From Pholiota molesta (taxonomy: Eukaryota; Basidiomycota; Agaricomycetes; Agaricales; Strophariaceae), in NCBI GenBank assembly GCA_014925825.1, contig JACGCK010000001.1, positions 372,001 to 436,000 of the forward strand: a stretch of 64,000 bases of DNA, in the 5' to 3' direction. The first letter of the stretch is position 1. The number at the start of each line of letters is the position of its first letter. The notes under the pieces were generated by a model. It saw only the letters and a program-made list of their open reading frames with translations. It was not told the DNA's origin and did not search any database. Both the position numbers and the translations under genes were made by a program. Shown piece after piece: positions 33,540 to 43,387 of the stretch.

Positions 33540-33682
33540 TGTTACGGTCAGGGACTTGGCGAGGACGTGAATAACGAGTTAAGATGCGCGTTGTTTCGAC
33601 GAGACGTACAAGTGAGCTACGTACGGACTAAGTAAGCTAGGTGAGACAAAACACATGACTAACTACGGACTTGATCATAACA
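33540..33682 (-). repeat. 5' LTR (143 bp)
   Basis: Identical to 27864-28006. If the mRNA starts at the self-primer sequence, U3 is about 82 nt and R begins near 33600 in plus coordinates. Confidence 0.95.
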
Positions 33683-33687
33683 CAATG
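33683..33687. repeat. Target-site duplication, right copy
   Basis: CAATG, matching 27859-27863. Confidence 0.9.
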
Positions 33688-35791
33688 TTGAAGGCCATAA
33701 ATTTGATAAGTAATGCATATGAGATGTCAAATCTGTATTTTTGTATAATTCACTATGAGCCGTACCCATATATTGTGAAGACGGCCACTGCAGTGACTGT
33801 ACGCACAGCGCGAGCGCGACTGGATCATGCCGCGTGTGACTTGTTCAGTCACTCGCCGAATTGACGAACTGACCTGCTACTTGAACATCTCTCGGACCCT
33901 TGGGTAGTTCCTAAATTTACTCAAGCTAGTAGCGGTATAAGAAAAGAGTATCCTTGCAAAAATTCGGAGGGAAAGATGTAGATTTGGTGGAGAAAGAGAC
34001 ATGGTTCAAAAATGCATGTGATGACTCTCAAACCTTCATTTTAATGAGTTTGGGAGCTTCTCCTTCACTTAAAATTAGGCAAATCAATTAAGATATATAT
34101 CCATATTATGTATCAGTCATAGTTACTGGTGTGTGTAGCAAGTGAGGCATGCGCGCAACGATTTAGAATGGTATGCCCAATCTGTCACTTTGCAGCAAGC
34201 CCCTTCTGCGAAGGCGCCGCATGCGGCCGGAGCACGTGGGCTTGCTCCGAGCCTAACAGTCCAATATAATAACTGGGACTTTACGTAATCGACTTGTGGC
34301 CTTCAAAGTTCGGCTCGATACGGATGCTGGTGGGATGGAAATAAATAAATAATAAATAAATAAAATATTCGGTCTCTGGAAAGAATTCACTCAAAGAGAT
34401 ACCTGCACCTTTGTTATTAAGCCTCAAATGTTTGAAAAACCAATTAAACAATGGACATTGTATACTAGCAGTAGAATAACACTTGCAGCTTCTTTTTTTA
34501 CCCTGAAAAGAATAAGAAATAGAAATTTACAAGGAGAGAAGAATAATAGGATTGAAGCAATTCAATTGCAGTTCAAGCCGCCGTTATACTCTTAAAATAA
34601 GGCTTTTACGGTACTCGAATGATCGATTTTTTTTTCGCGCGCTGCGCGGCTCGCGAAAGTGTCCTTGAGGGTGCCTAATCTTCCAGAAATTAAACAATAT
34701 ACAAAAAATGTTGATATACTCGAAATTGCTGCTAAAAACACCTCAAAATTTTATAAATAGAGCCCTATATATGTGCCCGCTCTACTGTGTTAGTTTTTAG
34801 ACACCACAGACTGCCCACTGCTGCGCAAATGCCCAAGGACGATGAAATCAACGAGAAGGAAAGCCGTGTTACACCGTGTAACATATGTCACATGATGATT
34901 AGATGACTTCTGCTGTCGCATACAGTGATCCTCTGCGTTTTATCACCTTAATTCAACGTCCAAAAAAGCAGGAGCACTTGACTTTGAATTTAGGGTGTAC
35001 TTAAAAAGCTGCAAAATATTTCTGAGTGATAAATGTTTGAATACACGCACTGCAAGTGAGCCGTCACAAGTACATCACACGTTGAATTTATTTTCTTAGG
35101 TAATATATCTCGTATCCCGTATCGGTATCGCCCACCAGCATGCGCAGCGAGCCCAAAGTTCAGTGAAGTGGGAACAGAAGCCAAACACAAACGCTCCTTG
35201 CTGTCACTGCTGTTGTCGTCTCAATGTCCTGGCGAACATACCAATATGCGTACCCAGTGATGGGATCCAATTAACTCATCAGATTCGGTACTGTGCTCAC
35301 AGCGCATGCTCTATTTACACTCCTGAAACTCCCAGATGGTGACAGCAAGACAGCATACGGTAGCATTGTGCCCACTTACCACCTCGTCTTAACCTCGGCG
35401 GCTTCATCTAAGGGTATTCATCAACTCCATCTAGAACATCCCAGGCTTGGCCAGTGAATCTTTCAATCTAGTTGATTATGAAAGGCTGGATTCTGGGCGT
35501 TCTTGGATTAGAAAGTATGTGCTTTTGTGGAATCCTATGTATAGAAACCAGGATGTTCTATAAATGTTTGCTCCTTATCAGAATAGGAATAGTTGTCGTG
35601 AGATGGTGCCATCTGGGTTCAGAAGTTATGCACAAGGTTCGCAATGCCGGAGTGAAATCCATGCATGCATTAATGCAGCGGCATGAGAAGAACCCGAACT
35701 TACAAGGCTTTGCGAGGACTATAAAGAACGTAAATGTGCTCAAATATTCGCGCACCACCTCTACTACGGGAGTGTATCGCTGTCCAGGAGA
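33688..35791. other. Gene-poor AT-rich region
   Basis: About 2.1 kb without a supported gene. It has an AATAAATAAATAATAAATAAATAAA-like simple repeat near 34345 and a GC-rich burst (CGCGCGCTGCGCGGC) near 34640. The right end should be the promoter of the first sedolisin, with a TATA box at 35720-35727. No transposon termini or tRNA are recognised. Confidence 0.5.
35720..35727 (+). promoter_or_regulatory. TATA box of sedolisin A
   Basis: TATAAAGA, 64 bp upstream of the start codon. Similar boxes precede sedolisins B and C at comparable distance. Confidence 0.6.
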
Positions 35792-38405
35792 ATGCGTTCC
35801 CTATTCCAAGTCGTCGTGCTTGCTTGCTGCCTCTTCGGAGCCATTCCTGTGGGATCGATCCCTACCAAGGACTGTGCTTACAAGCTCAAAGAGGAGATTT
35901 CTCCTCCTCGAGGTTGGGTCAAACATGGCAACGCTCCCGCGAACCGTAAAATCGCACTCAAATTCGCTCTCCCGCAATCCAAGTTCAGCGAGCTAGAAAA
36001 ACATCTCTATGAAGTCAGCGATCCTGACCATGATCGTTATGGGCAACATCTATCCAAGGAAGAAGTCGAAGAGCTCATCGCCCCGCATCCAGAGAGCTTG
36101 AATACTGTCAATGACTGGCTTGCTTCTCTTGGTTTTACCGACGAAGATATCGTTCGGTCTCCTGCTAAAGATTGGATCACTATCAAGGTTCCAATTAGCA
36201 TGGCGGAACAAATGTTGAATACTGTGAGGCTCCACTTTCAAGTGCTCATTACAGTACTAATTTTTTCATGGAACAGAAATATCATGTCTGGAAACACGTT
36301 GAAAGTGGCGATTACATCGTTAGAACTACGAGCTACTCTCTTCCGGGCAATCTCCATGATCATATTGAGCTCGTCCAACCCACCACCATGTTCGGCAGGT
36401 TCAAACCGGAAAAATCGAATATTTTTAAAGCCACCCCCATTCCCGAGGACTTCAATACCGCCGCCAAATCTGAGGGTGTCGTCAAAGCAGCTTCTGGTGT
36501 CACTGTGGATGCGAGCTGCAATCAAATCATCACCATCACCTGTTTGCAACAACTCTATAATGCAGTTGGGTTCACTCCTTCTGCTAAAGGCAATTCGATT
36601 GGCATTACGGGTTATTTGGTGAGCCCATGTGTATAAAATTTGACATGCTGCGAACTTATTTTGCCGTCAGGAACAATTTGCGAACTTTCAAGATTTGCAA
36701 TCTTTCTTTGCCGATCAGCGTCCCGATGCATTGAACTCTACTTTTGACGTGATTTCGGTGGCCGGTAAACATGTCATTTTTCTCTGGTCTGTAGCAAGGT
36801 TATAAGTATCTTCCTTTAGGTGGTCTGAATAATCAGAGCCTGGCGGAAGCTGGAGATGAAGCCAACCTTGATGTCCAGTTCGCCTTCAGTCTTTCGCACC
36901 CAATCAAAGTCAGTTATTTCACAATACTCAGTGCCTTCTGGTCTGACTAAAAAGACAGCCCACCTTCTTCACAACTGCTGGAAGACCGCCATTTATCCCG
37001 GACCTCGGCGAACCTGCAGATGACGACGAAAACGAGTCAGTTTTTGAAATTGCTTTTCCAATTGCATTGCTCTGTTGACTTCTCAATCTGCAGGCCTTAT
37101 ACGACTTGGCTCGATTTCATTCTCTCGCACCCTAACCCACCCTTGGCCATATCGACCAGTTATGGAGATGACGAACAAACAGGTTTGGCTGACCTGATAA
37201 TGCTTTGAATGTATCTGACCTCGAAGCTTGATAGTACCATTCAGTTTCGCACAACGCGCATGCGCAGGCTTCGCGCAACTTGGTAAGTAAATTTACGATA
37301 CCTGGGAATTCGCTGACGGCTTTTTTACGTCTGTTAGGCGCTCGTGGGGTCTCCTTGATGTTCTCATCTGGAGACGGTGGTGTCGGTGATGGTGACCCTG
37401 ATCCAGCGACTCAAACATGTATTACAAATGACGGTCGTAACCAAACGAAATTCATTCCCGGATTCCCTGCATCGTAAGTAGAATTTTGATTCTCTCTGGT
37501 GGCGATGTTCAAATTTTTGATTTTTCCATCTAGATGCCCATTGTAAGCAAATTGTTGTCAAATTTGATCCCTTGCCTAACTATAGATAAGTGTTACTGCT
37601 GTGGGTGGCACTTCTCATATTCCCGAAGTTGCGGTTTCTACATTCTTCTCGGGAGGAGGATTCAGCAATTTCGTGCGTTTGACTGCTCAGGTTTCCCCCT
37701 TTCTTACTCACTAACATCCAATTTATTTTTCTACTCCAGTTTGCGCGTCCGTCTTACCAGGATAAGGACGTCACAGCGTACTTGAAAACCCTGCCAAAGG
37801 GCCTGTATGCAGGTCTCTTCAACCCGTTCGTACCCATCATCAAATATAAATATCTCGTTCAAAAGTACTAATTATACTATCTTATTCAACTTCTTAGGAA
37901 CGGCAGGGTAAGTCTCCTGCACCACGGCGTCTCCCTCATTTTATAACCAATGGTCATATATAAGGCCATTCCAGATGTCTCTGCACAGTCCGATCTTTTC
38001 AAGGTTTTCATTGGTGGTCAGGCATTCCTGATTGGTGGAACCTCTGCTTCGTCGCCGACATTTACCGGATTCGTCGCTTTGCTCAACGACGTGCGCTTGA
38101 AAGCCGGCCAACCCTCTTTGGGCTTCCTCAATCCATTCCTATACTCGAAAGGATTTGCTGGGTTAAACGACATCACAAGCGGGAATAACGCTGGTTGCGG
38201 AACCCCAGGATTTAATGTGAGCATGGTGTCATTTTCTCAGATTTCCCGAGAAGCTAATATGATCACAGGCATCGAAAGGGTGGGATCCAGGCAAGTAAAA
38301 ATGGAGTTTTTTCACCGAGTTTTTTGTTAATCCTTCTTTACCGCAGTCACTGGCCTGGGCACACCTAACTTCGGCATTCTCAAGAAACTGGTCTTGTCCA
38401 ATTGA
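35792..38405 (+). CDS. Secreted sedolisin (S53 tripeptidyl-peptidase-like), paralogue A, intact
   Basis: Acid serine-carboxyl peptidase that degrades proteins outside the cell. The start ATG at 35792 gives a signal peptide, [20 protein letters not shown], then the activation prodomain ([48 protein letters not shown]). The mature enzyme begins near [20 protein letters not shown]. Catalytic Glu and Asp lie in [15 protein letters not shown]; the oxyanion Asp in [11 protein letters not shown]; the nucleophile Ser in [11 protein letters not shown]. The calcium-site end reads [17 protein letters not shown]. About 14 exons, all joined in phase by short GT-AG introns, including a micro-exon with NGR between two introns. 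No frame break is found. It is the best-preserved member of a local family of four, with paralogue B. Confidence 0.93.
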
Positions 38406-38888
38406 CGTACTAAAGTGTATAAAAAAATCTATTGAATGATCAATGTCGCAGAAGTACTTCGATGAAAATCTTAACTTTCTGGTTTGATTGCTCAGATTCT
38501 TCTTTTGCGAACTGTGATCTTGTCCATGATATTGAACAGTATACTCAGTAGTTTTCTAGGTCATTTTCCTTGACATGGAATCAAGATTTCAGCACTAAAT
38601 AATAAATTCCCAGCTCAGACTTTAATCGCCGATCTTGCGATAAAATCTGGGATTTGGAAAAACCGGCACGGTGATCGGCGATCAGGCGGCGGCAAAAGCC
38701 GCCGCTGCGCATGTGACCCGGTAGTCGCGCTGGCCGCACTGCGCAGAGGCCAGGGCCCGGCCCCTGCAAGAGTCCAGCGACACCTTGGCGACACCTATCC
38801 ACGACTTACCGCTCGCGGTCGCGTGCCCCACACACTTCCGAAGCTGCTCGCTGCGCATCTTGCCGCCGGCTCTCCTCTACGTGGCTAG
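38406..38888. other. Sedolisin A 3' flank and left end of the KDZ element
   Basis: The first 240 bp are the 3' flank. From about 38646 the sequence becomes GC-rich and starts with an imperfect inverted repeat whose partner lies at 42977-42998. The rest should be the promoter of the companion gene. Confidence 0.5.
38646..38667 (+). repeat. Candidate terminal or subterminal inverted repeat, left
   Basis: Matches the reverse complement of 42977-42998 at 19 of 22 positions. The three mismatches are adjacent, in the middle. Confidence 0.55.
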
Positions 38889-40424
38889 ATGGCTTCGACA
38901 ACGGGGTCCATGTCTGAGCGCCTCACCAATGCAAACACAGTACTATGCTCTGGGAGGGACTGTCGACGTACTCGTGTCCATTCACGATGCCCTAGGCAAA
39001 TGTGCCGTCCCCATTGCATCAAACACGGTGGTTGTCCGTTCCATTTCGAAGGTCAACTATCAGCGACGCAGGTCATGAAGCTGGCGCAAACGGAACCGGT
39101 TTCTCTCATTTCGACGACCCGAGGCTCTGATACGATAGAGCCTAGAGTTGAGGAGGTTCTGTTGGTTGTTCAACCCGTGGGCGGGTCAAATTTTCCTGGT
39201 ACGTCTGCTATATTTGAGTTTTATGCACTGCATCTAAATAAACTCCCAGAGGACGAGAACGTTCCTCAGCAAATTACCGTACCGCCAGCAAATCTTGCCC
39301 TTGGAGCTCATGCACCACTTCTGACCACAAGCTTTCACGTCAACTTGCCCTCTGAACCCACTCACAGCACTCCCCGGCGTCCCAAAGTTACAACACAGAT
39401 GAATGCAACTTGGATGAAGGAATTCAAGGCGACATCGACTACTGGCAGCACTGGGTCGAGCACTTCTGGGTCTAGGTCTAGGGCTCCATCCACTCCACTC
39501 TCGCTGGTTTGTCGCTTCAATCTTGTGTTCTGGGACAACAATTTCGACTCTGCAAACCTTCAGATAATCGAAGAATGCCCTGACTGGCCACAATGGAATC
39601 TCAGCCGATTCTCTGGTCTGGGTCTTTTGGGCTCGAGTCTGATCACTGTCCAGCTTTTTTCTCCCATCTATCGTGTCTGGATGTCAATACCACTGGATTT
39701 CACACATTCTCTAACAACGAACTGTGCTATCTTGTTGCGTCGCACTGGAGTTTCTGGGATTGATGAACAGAGGCTCATAGACCTGTTTGTCCCTGTCTCG
39801 CACCGCCTCTTCCGGAGTAATATGCCTCTCGAGCGCTCTGCTATTCGGGAAGCACTCAAAACTGTCAAACAGAAGGAAAGAGCTCACAATGATAGCGATT
39901 CTGACACTGAACTCCTGTCTATCACATCAAGTCCTCCTCGGAAGCGACCCTGCATTAGGTCAGTGCCCATGACGCCTACTCGCCCACACCAGCCACTCCG
40001 CATCACTATACCAGATACATCATTGAACTCGGGTCCATCAAACTCTCCACAAACTACGCCTGTCACGTTATCTCCAAATCCTTTTCTTGTTTTTCCTTCT
40101 GCCCTTGTCCAGTCTATCCAACCTCCCTCTCTACCTTCTAAAGGATCTCGCTGGCCCCATATGCGCTCTGCAGTCTCCATTGTCTCGGGATTTCAAAGGA
40201 TTGATCAGCTATCGCAACTTGATAAGGTAAATCAAGTTCCAGTTGACCTTTTGGCCCATCTTTGCACCATATATGGGTGTGACATACCTATTAATACGTA
40301 TCGCGATGCAAGAAGCCGGTGGAATAAAGCTCCACAGTATTTACGCGACTATGTTCTTGATCCAGAACGGATGCCATTAGAACTTTGGAGCTATCTTGCG
40401 AGCCGTGTACCTTTGAAGTCCTAA
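38889..40424 (+). CDS. KDZ-companion protein of unknown function with Cys/His cluster
   Basis: A single exon of 511 aa. The N-terminus has a zinc-finger-like cluster: CSGRDC, CPRQMCRPHCIKHGGCPFHF (about residues 20-53). The middle is Ser/Thr/Pro-rich, with a nuclear-localisation-like SSPPRKRPC and acidic DSDSDTELL. The C-terminus reads LCTIYGCDIPINTYRDARSR and PERMPLELWSYLASR. I do not recognise a named family. It is convergent with the KDZ transposase, 125 bp apart, inside the same inverted repeats, so it is likely part of the element, perhaps a DNA-binding helper (inference). A long clean frame argues that it is under selection or recently moved. Confidence 0.75.
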   Translation: MASTTGSMSERLTNANTVLCSGRDCRRTRVHSRCPRQMCRPHCIKHGGCPFHFEGQLSATQVMKLAQTEPVSLISTTRGSDTIEPRVEEVLLVVQPVGGSNFPGTSAIFEFYALHLNKLPEDENVPQQITVPPANLALGAHAPLLTTSFHVNLPSEPTHSTPRRPKVTTQMNATWMKEFKATSTTGSTGSSTSGSRSRAPSTPLSLVCRFNLVFWDNNFDSANLQIIEECPDWPQWNLSRFSGLGLLGSSLITVQLFSPIYRVWMSIPLDFTHSLTTNCAILLRRTGVSGIDEQRLIDLFVPVSHRLFRSNMPLERSAIREALKTVKQKERAHNDSDSDTELLSITSSPPRKRPCIRSVPMTPTRPHQPLRITIPDTSLNSGPSNSPQTTPVTLSPNPFLVFPSALVQSIQPPSLPSKGSRWPHMRSAVSIVSGFQRIDQLSQLDKVNQVPVDLLAHLCTIYGCDIPINTYRDARSRWNKAPQYLRDYVLDPERMPLELWSYLASRVPLKS

Positions 40425-40549
40425 GTTAAATCTGTTTCTTTCTTGTAGATTGTTTTTGTAGCCTTATAGATATGTAACTAATTTGTTGATTTGTACCACG
40501 TTGTAATTTGTTTGAATGACATCAAGTTATTGATTGATTTATCTACTCT

Positions 40550-42967
40550 CTATAAGTCTGGATTCTGGACTCCAGAGACTGGCATTGGTGCATGACGCGG
40601 GTTGTGGCCTTGCGACGCAAGGCGTGTAATGGTCATCTCGTTTCGGAGTCGGATCATCTCATCAAGAAAGAAATTATACTTGATGGCTCGCATCTCACGA
40701 CAGATTGACGAATACCCATTAATCCATCCATTGCCTTGTTCAGCGACTGATGTGTTAAAGGCCCAACTTGTTCCATCAGGTCCCATGAGCTCCGGATAGT
40801 CTGCAGGATTGCAGTGCAGCTGACAGAATTGGTGCGTTGACTTGTGCTTGTGTAGAAAATGCCACACGTCAACACACATCCCAATATCTTTGAACCATGT
40901 ATCATTGCTTGCGAGGACTTGTTGTTTTGCCAGGCAATTTGAATCATAGACAAGGTGTTCGGGTTTGTGTGCTCTAGGGACTGAAAATATGTGCTTGATA
41001 AATAGCTTGGTTGAAATCAGTACTAGAATATGGAACGAAATAGAGATATTTACGTACCAGAACATTGGAAATTGCCTCAGCGCCATAGAACGTTCCACGC
41101 GCAGCAAAAATACCACATGTAAAAAGTACTGTTTGCTCATTGTGCGTCTTGCGCCGTGCAAACTGTGCTTTGAATTTCTTGTTTCCAATCTCCGATTTTA
41201 TTGCAGGGCAAGGGCTTGCTGGTTCGCCAATAGTCTCTGATGCTGCATCAGACGTACCACCTGCAACTGTCCCAGGATCTGCAACCGTGAAAATGTTAAC
41301 ATTTCCTGAAGTCGAGTCCATCTCAAACCACGTCTCGTCTTCTTCGAGATCTTCAGATTGTTCCTGTTCATTACTGGAAGGTTCCTGAGAAGAATTAGAG
41401 TTGGCCTCATATTGGAAGCGTTGTTGCTGCTTGAGACGCTCAGTAAGGGCGAATGCGGCCTTTCCCTTCTCAACGTGAAGCTTTTCTATTTTCTGATGCG
41501 CCGGATCATCGCATGTCTTCATTCCAATATGAATGGGCCTCTTACATCCAGTTATAGCGCAAATGTCATGCTCATCAAAGTGATCTTGGCAGAAGCGGTG
41601 GCGGTTATTTTGAAGTGGTTTTGTGCACCGAAAGATGCCACAGCAGGGATGGCCAATTGCAACGCCATCTGTGACCACAACCTGACATTTGGCTGGAAGG
41701 AAATGAGAGACGTTCAATAAAATTTATAGAATCACATACATAGATTTCCATTCTCATCCTCCCAGACCCGCATACATTTATCGCAGTAATGGGAAATTTC
41801 ATCTTGACCTTCAGTAATGATTTCGTCATTGCGCTTCTGCATCAACTCTGTGAAGCGGTCCTTCTGATCACCAGTGTGCGGAACCACAACCAGCTGATTA
41901 TTCCGATTGTGTTGACCAAGAAGAGACCATAGAACGAAAGCATCCCAGACATGTTCTGTTGTCAACTTCATTCCAAACCTCCATCCATTTTCATTCGCAT
42001 CCTGCTGTTGCTGCAAAGAAAGTGCTCGGTCATATGCAAGTGCACAATTTTTTGCCGACATCCTTATACACGTATAAAGTTAGTCATTAACTTGGAGTTA
42101 TAATGAACTAAATATGTACCATCCAAGAAGCATCAAGTTTATCCAAAGCTCGATGAGCTTATCGTTTACAAATTGATGTTCACCGACTTGAAGGTACTTT
42201 GGCATCCCACCATAATATGTCCGCTTTCCATTACAGACAGAAAAGTTGTGGTGGTAGTTTGTATTGCATCCTAGTCAAGCTCTTAATCTTCCTTTGTAAA
42301 TATACTCTATGAGTTAATGACATACCAGTGCAGAAAAGATGAGCAGAATAGGCGCGGCATGCTCCCATGGCAAGTGTATACACAACAACCTCACGAAATT
42401 CAGTCTTTTTCAATGTTTTCCCTCGTTGGAGGCAATATGCATTGCTACAGACTTCTTCAGGGGGATAGAGTGTCATAGAAGCTATTTTACAGTGATTTAA
42501 ATATTGGAAAACATCGGAAATGAGCTATGTAATGTACTTAATTCTCTCTTCCACCCAAACTGACGGAAACACTCCTCATCATCTTTTCCTGGCTCATCCT
42601 TCGGTGATTCTACCCATACTTCTTCTCTTAAAATCTCCCATAGGTCCTTCACAAGGTCCACTGACATTGATAGAGAATCAGCAAGAAATTCGGCAATGGC
42701 GGGGGGAAGGAAAGTTGGTGGGCAGTTGTGTGCTTCGGAAAGTGGCTGAGGAATGGTGATATCGCGTTTGAGGCAGGAGATCAAGCTGAATGCGCGGGAA
42801 AGCTGAAGAGCGGTGAGATCTTTTAGGTCTGTATGCGCGGCCAATGCTTGCAGAGTGTTGAACATGGCGGCGTGTAAGTGAGGACGCGAGGACGCGTGAC
42901 ACGTTGGGCAGGGCCCAGGGGGGGCGAGTGTGCCACCGGACAAAAGTTGCCGCCGTGCCGCCGTCAT
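40550..42967 (-). CDS. KDZ transposase with CxC5 and CxC6 cysteine clusters
   Basis: The start ATG at 42967 (MTAARRQLLSGG) or 42866 (MFNTLQALAAHTD). The N-terminal helical part ends at VWVESPKDEPGKDDEECF. After introns, the CxC5 cluster reads EEVCSNAYCLQRGKTLKKTE, VVVYTLAMGACRAYSAHLFC and YHHNFSVCNGKRTYYGGMPK. The CxC6 cluster reads VTDGVAIGHPCCGIFRC, HRFCQDHFDEHDICAITGC and KTCDDPAH. The KDZ catalytic part reads LFTCGIFAARGTFYGAEAIS, HLVYDSNCL, IGMCVDVWHFLHKHK, FCQLHCNPADYPEL and FNTSVAEQGNGWINGYSS, with acidic residues in YDSN, CVDVWHF and VAEQ as likely catalytic ones. These cluster names come from descriptions of basidiomycete KDZ transposases. It moves the element by cut-and-paste. All exons seem open, so the copy could be functional. 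Confidence 0.9.
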
Positions 42968-42976
42968 GATCGCAGC

Positions 42977-42998
42977 GCCGGTTTTTCCGTTTCCCAGA
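42977..42998 (-). repeat. Candidate terminal or subterminal inverted repeat, right
   Basis: Partner of 38646-38667; it lies just upstream of the transposase start codon. Confidence 0.55.
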
Positions 42999-43319
42999 TG
43001 TCCATCTCGATCTTGCGGCTCGCAAACATCTTCGGATTCGACGACATTGTGCCTACTACCTGCAAGTAAGAATTCTATTTATAAATCGAATCTTCCATCA
43101 CTCCTAAGTATCGTGTTGAACTTTGCGTTCCGGTTACCTTTGTCAGCGACGAGAAGTCCATCGTGAGAGGGATCTCTTGCGTTGCATGAGGTTCTATGCC
43201 CGACTGTACACACACACTGCTTTCATGATGAGCTCATGAATGGCGCCACCGTACCACCGGGCGGGTAGCCATGACAGACAACACTAGTTTAGTAATGACA
43301 GAGAACACTAGTTCCGGAC

Positions 43320-43327
43320 TATAAAGG
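43320..43327 (+). promoter_or_regulatory. TATA box of sedolisin B
   Basis: TATAAAGG, 60 bp upstream of the start codon at 43388. An imperfect direct repeat, ATGACAGA(C/G)A(A/G)CACTAGTT, occurs just upstream at about 43271 and 43296. Confidence 0.6.
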
Positions 43328-43387
43328 TCGGCGAAGGCAAGACATCTACGAGCACACTCAAAGTTAACTTCCTGGGTGGCCAGCAAA

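Larger units (their letters stand above)
27864..33682 (-). mobile_element. Complete Ty3/gypsy chromovirus (Tf1/sushi-type LTR retrotransposon)
   Basis: A 5,819-bp element on the minus strand, bounded by identical 143-bp LTRs beginning TGTTACGG and ending CATAACA in plus-strand reading, and flanked by CAATG duplications. Order in its own sense: 5' LTR, primer-binding site, gag, -1 frameshift signal, protease, reverse transcriptase, RNase H, integrase, chromodomain, polypurine tract, 3' LTR. The chromodomain and the LTR/PBS complementarity place it with the Tf1/sushi chromoviruses. Identical LTRs mean a recent insertion. Apart from one apparent missing base at 32144-32147, all coding parts are open, so it may be active or only recently silenced. 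It sits between the dynein gene and the first sedolisin. Confidence 0.95.
38646..42998. mobile_element. KDZ-type DNA transposon (Kyakuja-Dileera-Zisupton)
   Basis: Carries a CxC5/CxC6 KDZ transposase (minus strand) and a convergent companion gene (plus strand). An imperfect 22-nt inverted repeat, TCTGGGATTTGGAAAAACCG plus two bases at 38646-38667, matches the reverse complement of 42977-42998 at 19 of 22 positions. The true ends may lie a little outside; I could not find the expected target-site duplication. The element lies between sedolisins A and B, splitting a direct gene pair. Confidence 0.7.

Noticed and set aside
34345..34365. AAATAAAT-like run as a transposon end or microsatellite of interest
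   Set aside because: It is a short simple repeat in AT-rich DNA, without inverted partner or target duplication.
33688..35791. tRNA genes or a CRISPR-like array in the gene-poor region
   Set aside because: No cloverleaf arms with TTCRA box and no spaced repeats were found; CRISPR arrays are not expected in a fungal nucleus.
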